The position numbers were made by a program, and so were the translations under genes. Source: VYDC01 sp963667515 (GTDB taxonomy: Bacteria; Chloroflexota; Dehalococcoidia; UBA2979). Taken from it: a stretch of 64,000 nt of DNA. This document shows, in pieces, positions 41,345 to 50,638 of this stretch; positions within the stretch are counted from its first letter, which is position 1; every line of letters starts with the position of its first letter. A model generated the notes under the pieces. That model saw only the letters and a program-made list of their open reading frames with translations, was not told the origin of the DNA and ran no database searches. The stretch lies in the NCBI GenBank assembly GCA_963667515.2, contig CAXXXY010000008.1, positions 186,001 through 250,000 of the forward strand. Reading direction: 5' to 3'.

Positions 41345-42118
41345 TCAGCGACGGCGCCGCAGCGAGAGCACCGCCCGCAGCCCATCGCGCGCGAGCAGCC
41401 AGAGGAAGCGCGCGTTCACCACGGTGTAGCGCCGCCAGAGCCGCCGCGGGCCCGTCAGCAGCCGGTGCAACCACTGGAAGCCGCTGCCCCGGATCCAGCG
41501 CGGCGCCTCCCGCGCCCGCCCCGAGTGGAAGTCGAAGGCGGCGCCGACCGCCAGCAGCGCAGCGGCCTCGACGCGACCCCGATGCTCGAAGACCCAGTGG
41601 TCCTGCTTCGGGGAGCCCAGCCCGATCCACACGTAGTCGGGTCGCGCCTCATTGATGCGCGCGACGGCCTCGGCGTCCTCCTCCGGGGTCAGCGGGCGGA
41701 AGGGCGGCGAGTAGCAGCCCACGACATCGAGGCCGGGGAAGCGCTCCACGAGCTTCGACGCCAGCAGCTCCGGCACCCCCTCGGCGCCGCCGTAGAGGTA
41801 GTGGCGCGCCCCCTGCGCCCGCGCGCGGTCGAGAAGCGCCAGCATCGTGTCGGGGCCGTAGACGCGCTCGATGCGGCGGCGGCGCAGGCGCCCCACCCAC
41901 ACCAGCGGCATCCCGTCCGGGCAGACCAGGTCATCGGCGTTGAGGCGCTCGCGGAGCGAGGGGTCGGCCGACGCCTCGACCAGCGTGTGCGCCGTGACGA
42001 AGTGGACGGCCAGGCGCTGCCCCCGCGCGGGCGCGTCGAGCAGGATGCGCAGCGCCTCCTCCAAGCGGAGCGCACTGACGTCGACGCCGAGCAGCCGAAA
42101 GCGGTCGCTGAGCGCCAC
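41345..42118 (-). CDS. WecG/TagA/CpsF family glycosyltransferase (second copy)
   Basis: 257 residues from GTG 42118, five bases after the stop of the O-antigen gene. Family blocks: RLLGVDVSALRLEEALR, HFVTAHTLVEAS, LVCPDGMPLVWVGRL, VYGPDTMLAL, DYVWIGLGSPKQDHWVF and LAVGAAFDFHSGRAREAPRWI. It is complete, unlike the copy at 5.8 kb. It adds an N-acetylmannosamine-type sugar to a lipid-linked acceptor. The gene order polymerase/ligase then transferase indicates one operon for assembling a glycan. Confidence 0.9.
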   Translation of the reverse strand: MALSDRFRLLGVDVSALRLEEALRILLDAPARGQRLAVHFVTAHTLVEASADPSLRERLNADDLVCPDGMPLVWVGRLRRRRIERVYGPDTMLALLDRARAQGARHYLYGGAEGVPELLASKLVERFPGLDVVGCYSPPFRPLTPEEDAEAVARINEARPDYVWIGLGSPKQDHWVFEHRGRVEAAALLAVGAAFDFHSGRAREAPRWIRGSGFQWLHRLLTGPRRLWRRYTVVNARFLWLLARDGLRAVLSLRRRR

Positions 42119-42123
42119 CGGCG

Positions 42124-43653
42124 TCAGCCCGACCGCCGCGGCGCAGCGCCCGCGAGCCGGCCCGCGGGCTCGCTCGCGGCGTCGCCGTCGCCGTCGGGGG
42201 CGCTCGCCCGCTCCTCGCGCTGGATGCGCAGGGCGGCGATGCCGAGCCCCATCACCGTCCAGAACCAGACCCCGCCCTGCGGTCCCTCGATGTAGACGTC
42301 GAAGCTGGCGTTGGTGAGCATCGCCGCCCAGTAGACCAGCAACCAGACGTTCACGGACGCCCAGAACTCGTCGCCGCGGCGTCGTGCTCGACGCCACGCT
42401 CGCAGCAGCGCCGCGCCGAAGGCGCCCTGCAGCGCCAGCCACAGCACGAGCCCCGGCAGCCACATGCGGGCGAGCACCGTCATGTGGATGTTGTGCGGGG
42501 AGCGCAGCGTTCCGTCCGTCTGGAAGCCGTCAGAGTCGGCGAGGTTGACGCCAAAGCCCTTGCCCAGCGGGTAGGGGCCCCGGATCGTGTAGTCGACGAT
42601 CTCCCCCCACCACTCCAGTCGCCACTCCTTGGTACCCTCGCGGTCGCTCTCCTCCGCGTTGACGAAGATGCTGAGCGCGTTCGCCGCGACCCCGGCGAGG
42701 GAGACGTCGCGCCCGCGCGGCGTCGGCAGGCTGGGGTTGACCATCACGACGACCGCCAGGACAGCGGCGCCCGACACGAGGAGCGTGAGCCGCCGGGACG
42801 AGCGCATCGCCAGGAAGGCGAGAGGCGTCGTCATCAGCAGCGCCAGCATGCCGCCGCGGTTCGCCGACATCGCGAAGACGGCGCCCGCAGCCCACGCGGG
42901 CCACAGCAGCGACTCGCGCAGCGCCTGCCCGCGCCCGCCGGCGTAGAGCCCCAGCGAGACGAACGCTGCGATGCCCGCGAGATGAACGGCCATGTCGCCG
43001 GCCTTGAACGTCAGCAGCGGGGTGGGCGCGCCGGGCCAGGCGAAGCGCAGGATGCCCATAAGGTGCAGGAGCCCCGCGATCGGCACCCAGATCGCGAACA
43101 CGAGCAGCACGCGTCCGTAGAGCTCCGTCGCGTGCTCGAAGCGTTGCCGCGTCATCAGCAGCGACACGGCGATCGCGAACAGTGCGTAGAGCCAGACGAC
43201 GGAGTCGCGCGCGGCGTCGATGCCGTCGCGCGTCAGGAAGGGGAGCGTGCGCGCGAGCCCCCAGAGCATGAACACGGCGATCCCCGCATGGGGCCAGCCG
43301 AGGCGGCCCGGCGCTCGCCAGGCCATCACCGCCAGCAGCAGCAGCGCCAGCACCGGCTCGCCGATGAAGAGCGGCGGCACGCCCACCCACGCGAAGCCAC
43401 GGCTGAAGAAGGCGTAGCCGGCGAGCAGGACGACGAGCGCGCCGAGCGCCAGCGAGACGAGGCGCCGCTCCAGCGTGGCCAGCGCGAGCGCACCCAGCGC
43501 CGCGAGGCCGAGCAGAGCGAGCGGCGGGGCGAGCGGCACCAGCACGGCGAGCATGGCGGCCCCCGCCAGCGCCACCGGGGGCGTCAGCCAGTGGCGCCGC
43601 ACGCGCGGCAGCCTGGGCGCGAGCGCCGCGCTACGCGCCATCAGGCGCGCCAC
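42124..43653 (-). CDS. O-antigen polymerase/ligase-like membrane protein (Wzy/WaaL)
   Basis: 509 residues from GTG 43653 (ATG 43641 is an alternative). At least ten hydrophobic helices occur. The large periplasmic loop has REGTKEWRLEWWGEIVDYTI and LGKGFGVNLADSDGFQTDGTLRSPHNIHMTVLARMW, containing the conserved H-x-x-x-H/N-type element of the O-antigen ligase domain. The protein polymerises repeat units or links the glycan to its carrier on the outer membrane face. A Glu/Asp/Gly-rich C-terminal tail is atypical. Confidence 0.87.
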   Translation of the reverse strand: MARLMARSAALAPRLPRVRRHWLTPPVALAGAAMLAVLVPLAPPLALLGLAALGALALATLERRLVSLALGALVVLLAGYAFFSRGFAWVGVPPLFIGEPVLALLLLAVMAWRAPGRLGWPHAGIAVFMLWGLARTLPFLTRDGIDAARDSVVWLYALFAIAVSLLMTRQRFEHATELYGRVLLVFAIWVPIAGLLHLMGILRFAWPGAPTPLLTFKAGDMAVHLAGIAAFVSLGLYAGGRGQALRESLLWPAWAAGAVFAMSANRGGMLALLMTTPLAFLAMRSSRRLTLLVSGAAVLAVVVMVNPSLPTPRGRDVSLAGVAANALSIFVNAEESDREGTKEWRLEWWGEIVDYTIRGPYPLGKGFGVNLADSDGFQTDGTLRSPHNIHMTVLARMWLPGLVLWLALQGAFGAALLRAWRRARRRGDEFWASVNVWLLVYWAAMLTNASFDVYIEGPQGGVWFWTVMGLGIAALRIQREERASAPDGDGDAASEPAGRLAGAAPRRSG

Positions 43654-43771
43654 AGCGGTGCGCGCGCGGCGTGCCCGTGCGGCTCACGCCGCGCGCCGCG
43701 CCGGGCGTCGAGGATCGGGCCACGGGTCCCCCGCTCCGTCCCGGGGAGGGCATGCCTCCTTGGGGCGACTC

Positions 43772-43777
43772 ATTATA
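43772..43777 (-). promoter_or_regulatory. Perfect -10 TATAAT upstream of the O-antigen polymerase/ligase gene
   Basis: CTATAATG on the minus strand in the gap between the pyruvyltransferase remnant and the polymerase gene; leader of about 110 bases. No clear -35. Confidence 0.45.
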
Positions 43778-43786
43778 GGGGGCGCC

Positions 43787-44721
43787 CTAAGCGGTCGGCC
43801 GCGCGCCCACCAGCCCGGGGAGGGCCCCCCGCAGCAGCGCGAGGTAGCGCTCCTCCGCCTTGGCTTTCCGCGCCCGCAGCTCGGCGAGGCGCCGCTCGCG
43901 GTTCGCCAGCCGCTCGTCGAAGGCGGCGAGCAGGCGCTCGGCGGTCGCTCCGCGCACCGCGAACTGCGGCTCGCCGAGCAGCTCGGCCGACTCGCGTCGG
44001 GAGTCGGTCGACGCGAGCACGGTGGGCTTGCCGAGGCCGATGCTCGGGAGCGCCCCGTGGACGCGGTTGAAGATGCCGCCGCGGCTCTGCGCGTAGAAGT
44101 GGAGGTAGTCCCGATACTCGGCGCTCCAGAACGTCTCGGCGTCCGGGATCAGCGCCCGTGCCGCGCGCAGCTCCGATCGCGTGTGGCAGGCGAGCACCAC
44201 CCGGCCGCGCTGCGAGAGGGCGCGGTAGAGCTCGCGAGCCGTCTCGCTCCACGCGCCCGCGGACGCGCGGTCGCCGGAGACGACGGCGCCGCGGGGGACG
44301 TAGTTGAGCACGAAGTAGTCGCCGTCGGCCGTCATCGGGATGTCGTTGGCCTCGGGCGCGAAGATCGAGGTGCAAGGGAGGACGGTGGGGGTCGATCCCG
44401 TGACGTCGGCCCTCAGCGCGGCCGTGCGGGGCTCGCGCGCCACGACCAGCGTGGCGCGGGCCTGCAGCCGATGCAGGAACGCCGCGGAGGCGCCCGAGGA
44501 GAGCCGCTGGACGTCGCGCTCGCCGGTGATCGCCGTCCCGATCGCGAGCAGCACGAGCGGCGGGGCGCTCCGCTTCAGCAGCACGCTCTTGTAGAGCACT
44601 GCCCACGGGGCGCCGAGGTAGTTCGAGTGCAGCGGCCACCGCCCCAGCCACCACAGGAACGGCCCGCCCGCGTGGACGACGGCGTCGACGTCCGTCAGCC
44701 TGTCCGGCCGGCTCGCGCGGC
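43787..44721 (-). pseudogene. Polysaccharide pyruvyltransferase-family protein, N-terminus missing
   Basis: The readable frame runs from an in-frame TAG in GCTAGC (44722-44727) to the stop at 43787. It encodes DVDAVVHAGGPFLWW, PLVLLAIGTAITG, DYFVLNYVPRGAVVSGD, VLACHTRSELRAARALIPDAE and FYAQSRGGIFNRVHGALPSIGLGKPTVLAS, the last being the hallmark of the WcaK/CsaB pyruvyltransferase family. A normal N-terminal part (about 60-80 residues with the GNxGD motif) is absent and no ATG/GTG/TTG precedes DVDAVV. The first usable start is GTG 44599 (270 residues), which would lack half of the first Rossmann domain. The bare NCTAGN at the break resembles the IS481 target. Confidence 0.75.
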
Positions 44722-44812
44722 GCTAGCCCATAAACGGTCGCCCTTCCGGTCGCGCGCCGCTCACGAGAAAAAAGTGGTCAGTGCAGTCGGACGGCCCGGT
44801 TGTTCCCCCGCT

Positions 44813-44854
44813 CACCGGGCGCGTGCGCGAGTCTGGTCGCGCACGCGCCCGGTG
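44813..44854. repeat. Perfect 18-bp inverted repeat with 6-bp loop
   Basis: CACCGGGCGCGTGCGCGA, loop GTCTGG, then the exact reverse complement. It lies in the 230-bp gap (44728-44957) between the pyruvyltransferase remnant and the Nudix gene, where nothing else was found. No T-run follows on either side, so a plain intrinsic terminator is unlikely. Confidence 0.85.
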
Positions 44855-44957
44855 TGATCGTCCACAGGGAAGCTGTCAAGTGTGGGTGAATCGTGGATAG
44901 TCGCGCCCCGCGTAGCCCCGTCCGTGGCTCCACCGAGCCCCCGTGACACGCGCGCGG

Positions 44958-45491
44958 TCAGCCCTCGTCGGGTTTGCCACCCGGCCCTGTCGCGCCGGCG
45001 TCGAGGGCGATGCGGATCGCTCGACGCTCGATGCCGGCGAGGGGCGGCCACGGCTCCCCGGGGGCGAACCAGCGCGCGTCCAGCAGCTCCCACGCAAGCG
45101 CTCGAGGCTCGAAGGCGGCGGGCGCGCCGCCTTCCACCTCGCAGGCGAAGACGAGCGCCAGGCCGTCGACTCCCCCCGAGCGGGCCGGGTCCTGCTGCTC
45201 GGCGAGCAGCAGCCGGCCGATGCGCGCCTCGATTCGGAGCTCCTCGCGCAGCTCGCGAGCGAGCCCGGCCTCGGGGCCCTCGCGCGCGTTCAGCCAGCCG
45301 CCGGGCAGCCCCCACGGCTGCCCCAGCCGCGCCACGTGCTCCGCGAGCAGCACGCGGCCTTGTCCATCGATGAGCACGCCCGCCACGCCGACCCGCCGCC
45401 GCGCCGTGAGCAGCCGCAGGGCGAGACGCAGCGCGAGGCGAAGCGGCGGCAGGCGGCGCAGCGCATCCGACAGCAGGCGCCGGCGCCTCAC
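44958..45491 (-). CDS. Nudix hydrolase
   Basis: 177 residues from GTG 45491. The Nudix box is GGWLNAREGPEAGLARELREEL (G-x5-E-x7-REL-x-EE), preceded by GVAGVLIDGQGRVLLAEHVAR and WGLPGG. A hydrophobic/basic N-terminal segment (about 30 residues: LPPLRLALRLALRLL) is unusual and could bind the membrane. It hydrolyses nucleoside diphosphates linked to a moiety X, possibly nucleotide sugars in this context. It follows the nucleotidyltransferase gene by 74 bp. Confidence 0.88.
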   Translation of the reverse strand: MRRRRLLSDALRRLPPLRLALRLALRLLTARRRVGVAGVLIDGQGRVLLAEHVARLGQPWGLPGGWLNAREGPEAGLARELREELRIEARIGRLLLAEQQDPARSGGVDGLALVFACEVEGGAPAAFEPRALAWELLDARWFAPGEPWPPLAGIERRAIRIALDAGATGPGGKPDEG

Positions 45492-45565
45492 GGCGCGCTC
45501 ATCGGGCGCTCCGCGCCGCGGCGGCGACCCGCGCGAGGCGACGCGGGCGCGTCTCGCACCTCGCC

Positions 45566-46816
45566 TCAGCCCTCGTCGCGCACGTGCGCGGCGGCGGTCG
45601 GAGCGGGGGGAGAGGCCGGGGCGGGGGGAGAGGCGGGAGCGGAGGCGGAGCCGGCTCGCAGCTCCCGCTCGCGGGCTCGACGCTGGCGCAGGTTGCTGAT
45701 GCGCCCTAGCACAACGCGGCGCAGGTAGCCGCCGCGGGTGCGTGGGAAGTGGTACTCCACGAGCTCGGCGGGGGGGAGGAGATAGCGCCACCAGGCGGCC
45801 AGCCCCTCGCGCAGACGGCCGCGTGCGAGCAGCGGGAGCCAGCGCTGGCGGTTGAGGTGGCGGACCCGCGCGAGGTGGCCACGCAGCCGGATCGACTCCG
45901 GCCAGAGGCGGCGCCAGGCCACGGCGCGCCAGCCCTCGGCCCGCGGGTGCGGCGGCGTGGGGATGCCGAGCGTGCCGGTCACCGCGTCGAGCGCGAGGTA
46001 GACCGGCACCTCCAGCCCCTCGGCACGCGCCAGCTCGTCGATGTAGGCCCAGTCCAGCTCCTCGCGCGCGAGCAGCCGCGCGACGTCGGCGTAGCCGCCG
46101 AGGTAGCGGAAGCGGTCCTTGGTGAGCGCGAGCAGCAGCTGCACGAGCACGCTCTCGGAGTCGATCGCGCGCACGACGTTGCCGTCGCGGAGACGGAGCG
46201 GGCCGCTGCGCTCCCAGACGAGCTCCGCCGAGCGCCACGGCACCCCGAGCTTCAGCAGGTCGACGTGCAGATCGAGGTGGGCGCCGTCCTCCAGTCGGAG
46301 ATCGACGGACTGCAGCCACCCGGCCGTCACCAGCGCCACCACTTCGCGCCCCCGGGGGCGCGACGGCTGGAGCAGCCGCACGACCTCCCCGACGCGACCG
46401 ACGTCAGCCGGCGACAGCAACAGGTCGAGGTCCATGCAGGGCCGCTCGCCCTCCCGGTCGTACCAGCGCGCGGAGGTCGTGACGCCCTTGAACGCCGCGG
46501 CCTCCACGCCGATCGTCGCCAGCTGGCGGGAGACGCGGGCGAGCGCGATCTGGCGGCGGCGCTGCCAGACACTGATGCGGCCGTGCTCCTGCGCGAGCCG
46601 CCGCCGCGCGGCCTCGTCGGGCACGAGGTCGCCGGCCAGCACGGCGCTCCACAGCAGCCCCTGCATGCGGTGCTCGATGGCGGAGGTGATGAGCGCATCG
46701 ACATCGCCGGCGGGCGCATCGGGCGTCTCGCGGCCAGGTCGAGGAGGGACGGGTGTGGACGCATGGCGCCCCCCGGGGCCCTCGCGCTCGGCGCTCGCCC
46801 TCGAACTATATGTCAT
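45566..46816 (-). CDS. Uncharacterised nucleotidyltransferase family protein (PF14907-like)
   Basis: 416 residues from ATG 46816. HRMQGLLWSAV, VEAAAFKGVTTSARWYD and GERPCMDLDLLLSPADV carry the K-G and D-x-D metal-binding pattern of the Pol-beta-type nucleotidyltransferases found in polysaccharide loci. Further on, VDLRLEDGAHLDLHVDLLKLG supplies the third acidic residue. The C-terminal ~100 residues are basic and end in an Ala/Pro-rich tail. The role in glycan synthesis is unknown. A TATAGT sequence overlaps the first codons, so a later start is possible. Confidence 0.75.
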   Translation of the reverse strand: MTYSSRASAEREGPGGRHASTPVPPRPGRETPDAPAGDVDALITSAIEHRMQGLLWSAVLAGDLVPDEAARRRLAQEHGRISVWQRRRQIALARVSRQLATIGVEAAAFKGVTTSARWYDREGERPCMDLDLLLSPADVGRVGEVVRLLQPSRPRGREVVALVTAGWLQSVDLRLEDGAHLDLHVDLLKLGVPWRSAELVWERSGPLRLRDGNVVRAIDSESVLVQLLLALTKDRFRYLGGYADVARLLAREELDWAYIDELARAEGLEVPVYLALDAVTGTLGIPTPPHPRAEGWRAVAWRRLWPESIRLRGHLARVRHLNRQRWLPLLARGRLREGLAAWWRYLLPPAELVEYHFPRTRGGYLRRVVLGRISNLRQRRARERELRAGSASAPASPPAPASPPAPTAAAHVRDEG

Positions 46817-46914
46817 CCACGGTGGGCGGCGGCCGGCCGCGGCGGGCGTCGGATCGCTCGCCCATCCGCGCGAGCGGCGCGCGCGGGCGGCGGGCCGGGG
46901 ACGGTGGCCCGGCG

Positions 46915-48217
46915 CTAGCGAGTCCCCTCCCGCAGCTCGGTGATCCCGAAGCGCTCGAAGCGGTCGGCCATGGCGTGGCGTATCCCGGTGGCCGCGAGCT
47001 CGCCCGCGACGCGGCCCTCGGCGCCCAACGCCTCCTGCCGGAAGACGAAGATGTCCTGCAGGGACACGACATCCCCTTCCATCCCCGCCACCTCGGTCAC
47101 GTGGGTCACACGGCGCGAGCCGTCCACCATGCGGTTGGTTTGCACCATCAGGTGCAGCGCGGAGGACATCTGCTCGCGGATGGATCGGGTCGGCAGGTCG
47201 AAGCCCGTCATCAGCACCATGTTCTCGATGCGCGCCAGCGCGTCGCGCGGGGTGTTGGCGTGCACGGTGGTGATGGAGCCCTCGTGGCCCGTGTTCATCG
47301 CCTGCAGCATGTCGAAGGCCTCGGAGCCGCGGACCTCGCCGACGATCACGCGGTCGGGCCGCATGCGCAGCGCGTTCCGCACCAGGTCGCGCTGGGTCAC
47401 CTCGCCGGCGCCGTTCGCTCCAGCCGGGCGCGCCTCCAGGTTGACCTGCTGGTGATGGCGCAGCTGCAGCTCCTTCGGGTCCTCGATCGTCACCAGGCGC
47501 TCGCGGTCCGGGATGAAGGAGGAGAGCGCGTTCAGCAGCGTGGTCTTGCCCGACCCCGTCCCACCCGAGATCACGATGTTGACCTTGGCGACCACCGCTG
47601 CGTGCAGGAAGCCCGCGACCTGCTCCGTGATGGAGCCCATGCGTATCAGGTCGTGGATCGCGAAGCGGTCCGACTGGAACTTGCGGATCGTCATCGCCGG
47701 GCTGCCGACGGCGATCGGCGGCAGCACGACGTTCACGCGCGAGCCGTCCGGGAGGCGGGCGTCCACCATCGGCGAGGACTCATCGAGGCGGCGGCCGAGC
47801 GGGCCGGCGATGCGGTCGGCGATGCGGTCGGATGTGGCGCTCGTCGCGGAAGCACGCGGCGCTGGCGTAGAGCACGCCCGCCCGCTCGAAGAACACCTCG
47901 TTGGGGCCGTTCACCATCACCTCGGTGAGGTCGGGGTCGTCCAGCAGCGGCTGGATCGGACCGAAGCCGACGATCTCGCTCGACACCTCGAGCACGACGG
48001 CGCGCCGCGAGGCGCCCGAGAGGTCGGGCGCGATCTCGGCGAGCACGTTGGCGACTGCCGCCTCCACGTGGGCGCGCGCCTCTTCGCGTGGGATGCGGTC
48101 CAGCGCGCCGGCGTCCAGGTCGTCCAGCAGCCGGTCGTGGACGCGCGCTGCGACGGCGTGGAGGTGCTCCGGGGTGCCGCCATCGATCACGGTGAAGGGC
48201 GTGGGTCCGCTGGTCAC
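46915..48217 (-). pseudogene. cpaF: Tad pilus secretion ATPase CpaF, one +1 frameshift
   Basis: The N-terminal part from GTG 48217 (GGAGAGG upstream) has VHDRLLDDLDAG, EVSSEIVGFGPIQPLLDDPDLTEVMVNGP and YASAACFRDERHI. Then the frame shifts near 47828, where one extra base separates it from RIADRIAGPLGRRLDESSPMVDARLPDGSRVN. The rest has Walker A ISGGTGSGKTTLLNAL, VTIEDPKELQL, GEVRGSEAFDMLQAMNTGHEGS and HANTPRDALARIENMV. The gene is 1303 bp, one more than a multiple of three. CpaF powers Flp-type pilus assembly. No pilin or TadBC genes follow within the window, and whether the shift is real is open. Confidence 0.88.
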
Positions 48218-48453
48218 GCGCGTGGCCTCTCCATCGCCGCTGCCGCCGCGGTCTGCGGTGGCGCTGGGCGGGATCAGGGTCGCGCGCGGGGGATGAGGCG
48301 CGGTTGCGAGGTGGTCGGAGAGGTCGAGCGGCTCGACCTTCGCTACGGGTGGGGGCGTCGGCGTCGCGTCGGGGGACGGGCCCAGACCGTGGTGTGGCCG
48401 CGGATCGGGGGGCGAACGCGGACCGGGGTGCGGACGCAGCCGGGAGGGGAGAC

Positions 48454-48992
48454 TCAGGCCTGGGGGGTGGCGGCGGCGATCAGATCCTCGGCGGCGCTCG
48501 TCGCGTCGGTCGCGCTCGTCGCGACGCCGATCGCGACGCGCACGGGGACGCGGCCGCGAGGGGAGCAGCGGTCGCGACTCGATCGCGAGCCGCATCCGCG
48601 CCGCCGCCTCCTCCGCCCCCGTCGCCGTCGGTGTCGCGCATCAGCACCAGCAGCATGCGCTCCTCGCCGCGCCCGATGGCGTCGCCGGCGCGCAGCGCGA
48701 GCGCGATACGCGCGGCGCAGCCCTGCGCGAGCCCGTCATCGGCGGCCGTCTCCCCCTCGGCGAGCAGCCGCAGCGCGACGATGCTCAGGGGCGCCGTCTC
48801 ATGCCCCTGCTCCACGGCGTGCAGGGTCGCCTCCACGCGGCGCGCGAAGCGCTCGCGGTCCAGCAGCTCGCCGGGCCGCCCGGCCTCGGTGAGGGCGGTC
48901 GGTCGTGCCGGGTCGTGACCCGCGGCGGCGCCGTGGCGGGCGTGTCGATCGGCGGCGCGGTCGTCGTACATCGGCGGTGTCTCCTGTGCCAT
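48454..48992 (-). pseudogene. Degenerate GGDEF-like protein between cpaE and cpaF, frameshifted
   Basis: The first 127 residues from ATG 48992 include LLDRERFARRVEATLHAVEQG and LSIVALRLLAEGE, and GDAIGRGEERMLLVLMRDTD takes the place of the GGDEF motif, so it is degenerate. The end of the domain, VRVAIGVATSATDATSAAEDLI, stands in another frame (stop 48454), and the segment between (MRLAIESRPLLPSRP) in a third, so two shifts near 48608 and 48550 are needed. The protein may bind or sense cyclic-di-GMP without making it. It follows cpaE by 9 bp and precedes cpaF; the order suggests pilus control. Confidence 0.65.
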
Positions 48993-49001
48993 GCGCTCTC
49001 G

Positions 49002-50372
49002 CTACGACGCCAAGCCCCAGGGCTTGGAGGAGGTGACCAGGGCGCGGGCGATGCGCGACGTCACCGATCCGCCGATCGCCTTGAGCTGCGATCCGCGCGG
49101 CCCCGGGGTGAGCCCCGCGAGCCGGTGCGTGAGCTCCGTCATCTCACGCCCGAAGGTCGTGCGGTCGTCCAGGATCAGCCCGCGCTGGCTGCTGCGACGC
49201 AGCTCGTTCGAGTAGCCGAGGTTCGCGACGGGCGACAGCTCCAGCAGTCGGTCGTAGTCCTCGGGTGAGATCGCGTCCACGCGAGTCGGGTCATTGAGGA
49301 TCAGGCGCATGCGGTAGCGCGAGACGCCCAGCTCCGTGGCCGTCTCCACCAGCCGCATCGAGCGGCGCAGGCTGAGCACGTCGCGCCCCGCCACGATCGC
49401 GAGTACGTCCGCCTCACGCATCACGGCGCGCGTGGTCGGGCCGGGCGCGCCCGACAGATCGGCGACCACGAACTCGTGCGTCTCGGCGAGCTGGCGCAGC
49501 GTGCGCGCGACCACGTGGTCGGGGATGTCCTCATTGCGGGCGTCCTCCCCCGTGCCGAACACGTGCAGGCGGTCGCGCAGCGGCGTGAGGTGGCGGCGGA
49601 TGTTCTCGCGGGTGACCTGCTCACCCGAGTGGGCGATGGCGGCGAGCCCGCTCTGCGGCGGCAGCTGAACGTCGAGCAGCGTCTCGAAGGCGCCCCCCAG
49701 CGCGTGGTCGCACTCGACGAGCGCCACGTCCTCGTCCGACTCGCGGTAGAAGCGGTGCGCGGCGTACGCCGCGACGCTGGTGGTGCCCACGCCGCCGCGC
49801 GCGCCCATCACCACCAGCACCGCGCCCCGCGGCTCGGCGGTCGGCGGCTCCGTGCCCGCGGCGTCGAGCGCCGAGGTGACTGCCTCGACGATCTGCTCGC
49901 GGCGAACCGGCCGCCGCACGAAGTCATAGACACCGGCGCGCATCGCGGCGCGCATGATCGTGGGCTCGTCGACGCCGGAGAAGGCGACCACGGGCGCGTC
50001 GGGGCGTCGCTCGCGGATGGAGGAGATGGTCGCGCGCGCGCGCGCCGGCGGCTCCTCCACGGCGATCAGCACCACGTCCGGCTTGCACTCGTCGAGGACG
50101 ACGCGCGACTGCGTGCCGTAGCTCGCGTCGCCCGCCACGGTGAACTCGCAGTTGGCGACGACGGCCGCGGTGTCGGCGCGATCGTCCTCGTCCCGGCCCA
50201 CGATCATCACGCGCACCGAAGAGCGCGGAGTGCGGGCCGACTGGTCCGGGTCCCCGTTGTCGGCAGCGGGCGCGGCCGGGTCCGTGTCCGGCGCGGCGAA
50301 CGGCGTAGGCACGCGGTAGTCGCTGCCGCCGGATTCGGCGTTGGCTGAGCCCTGGAAAGGATCCCATGCCAC
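49002..50372 (-). CDS. cpaE: CpaE-like pilus assembly ATPase (pseudo-receiver plus MinD/ParA domain)
   Basis: 456 residues from GTG 50372, with a spaced AAGGCGAGG upstream. Residues 50-165 form a receiver-like domain (SVRVMIVGRDEDDRAD, CKPDVVLIAVEEP, GVYDFVRRPVRREQI) in which Ala/Glu replace the phosphoacceptor Asp. Residues about 180-430 form a ParA/MinD-type ATPase with the altered Walker A GARGGVGTTSVAA typical of CpaE, plus VALVECDHALGGAF and FVVADLSGAPGPTT. CpaE localises and regulates Tad pilus assembly. It is the first gene of a cpaE - GGDEF-like - cpaF set. Confidence 0.9.
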   Translation of the reverse strand: MAWDPFQGSANAESGGSDYRVPTPFAAPDTDPAAPAADNGDPDQSARTPRSSVRVMIVGRDEDDRADTAAVVANCEFTVAGDASYGTQSRVVLDECKPDVVLIAVEEPPARARATISSIRERRPDAPVVAFSGVDEPTIMRAAMRAGVYDFVRRPVRREQIVEAVTSALDAAGTEPPTAEPRGAVLVVMGARGGVGTTSVAAYAAHRFYRESDEDVALVECDHALGGAFETLLDVQLPPQSGLAAIAHSGEQVTRENIRRHLTPLRDRLHVFGTGEDARNEDIPDHVVARTLRQLAETHEFVVADLSGAPGPTTRAVMREADVLAIVAGRDVLSLRRSMRLVETATELGVSRYRMRLILNDPTRVDAISPEDYDRLLELSPVANLGYSNELRRSSQRGLILDDRTTFGREMTELTHRLAGLTPGPRGSQLKAIGGSVTSRIARALVTSSKPWGLAS

Positions 50373-50638
50373 GTGTGGCCTCGCCTTCGGCTCACGGGCG
50401 CGCGAACGGCCGCGCGTATCTTCGCCTCATCATCGGCCGGTGACCGGCCGCCGCCCACTAGGGGTGACCCCGAATCGCGGTGCCCGCGGCGACGGCGTGC
50501 GAGGCGAGGGCGAGCGAGCCGGTGCGCCGGGGCCGGCGACGCTGCCGCCGTCGGGCCCGGTCCGAGCGAGGCGGTGCGCGGGCGGCGCGCGAGTCGAGGG
50601 AGGCGGCGCGGCTCGTCGTCGTCCTCGCGCTCGCCGTC

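Noticed and set aside
44875..44915. TTGACA on the minus strand in the gap upstream of the pyruvyltransferase remnant
   Set aside because: No acceptable -10 element lies 16-18 bp downstream.
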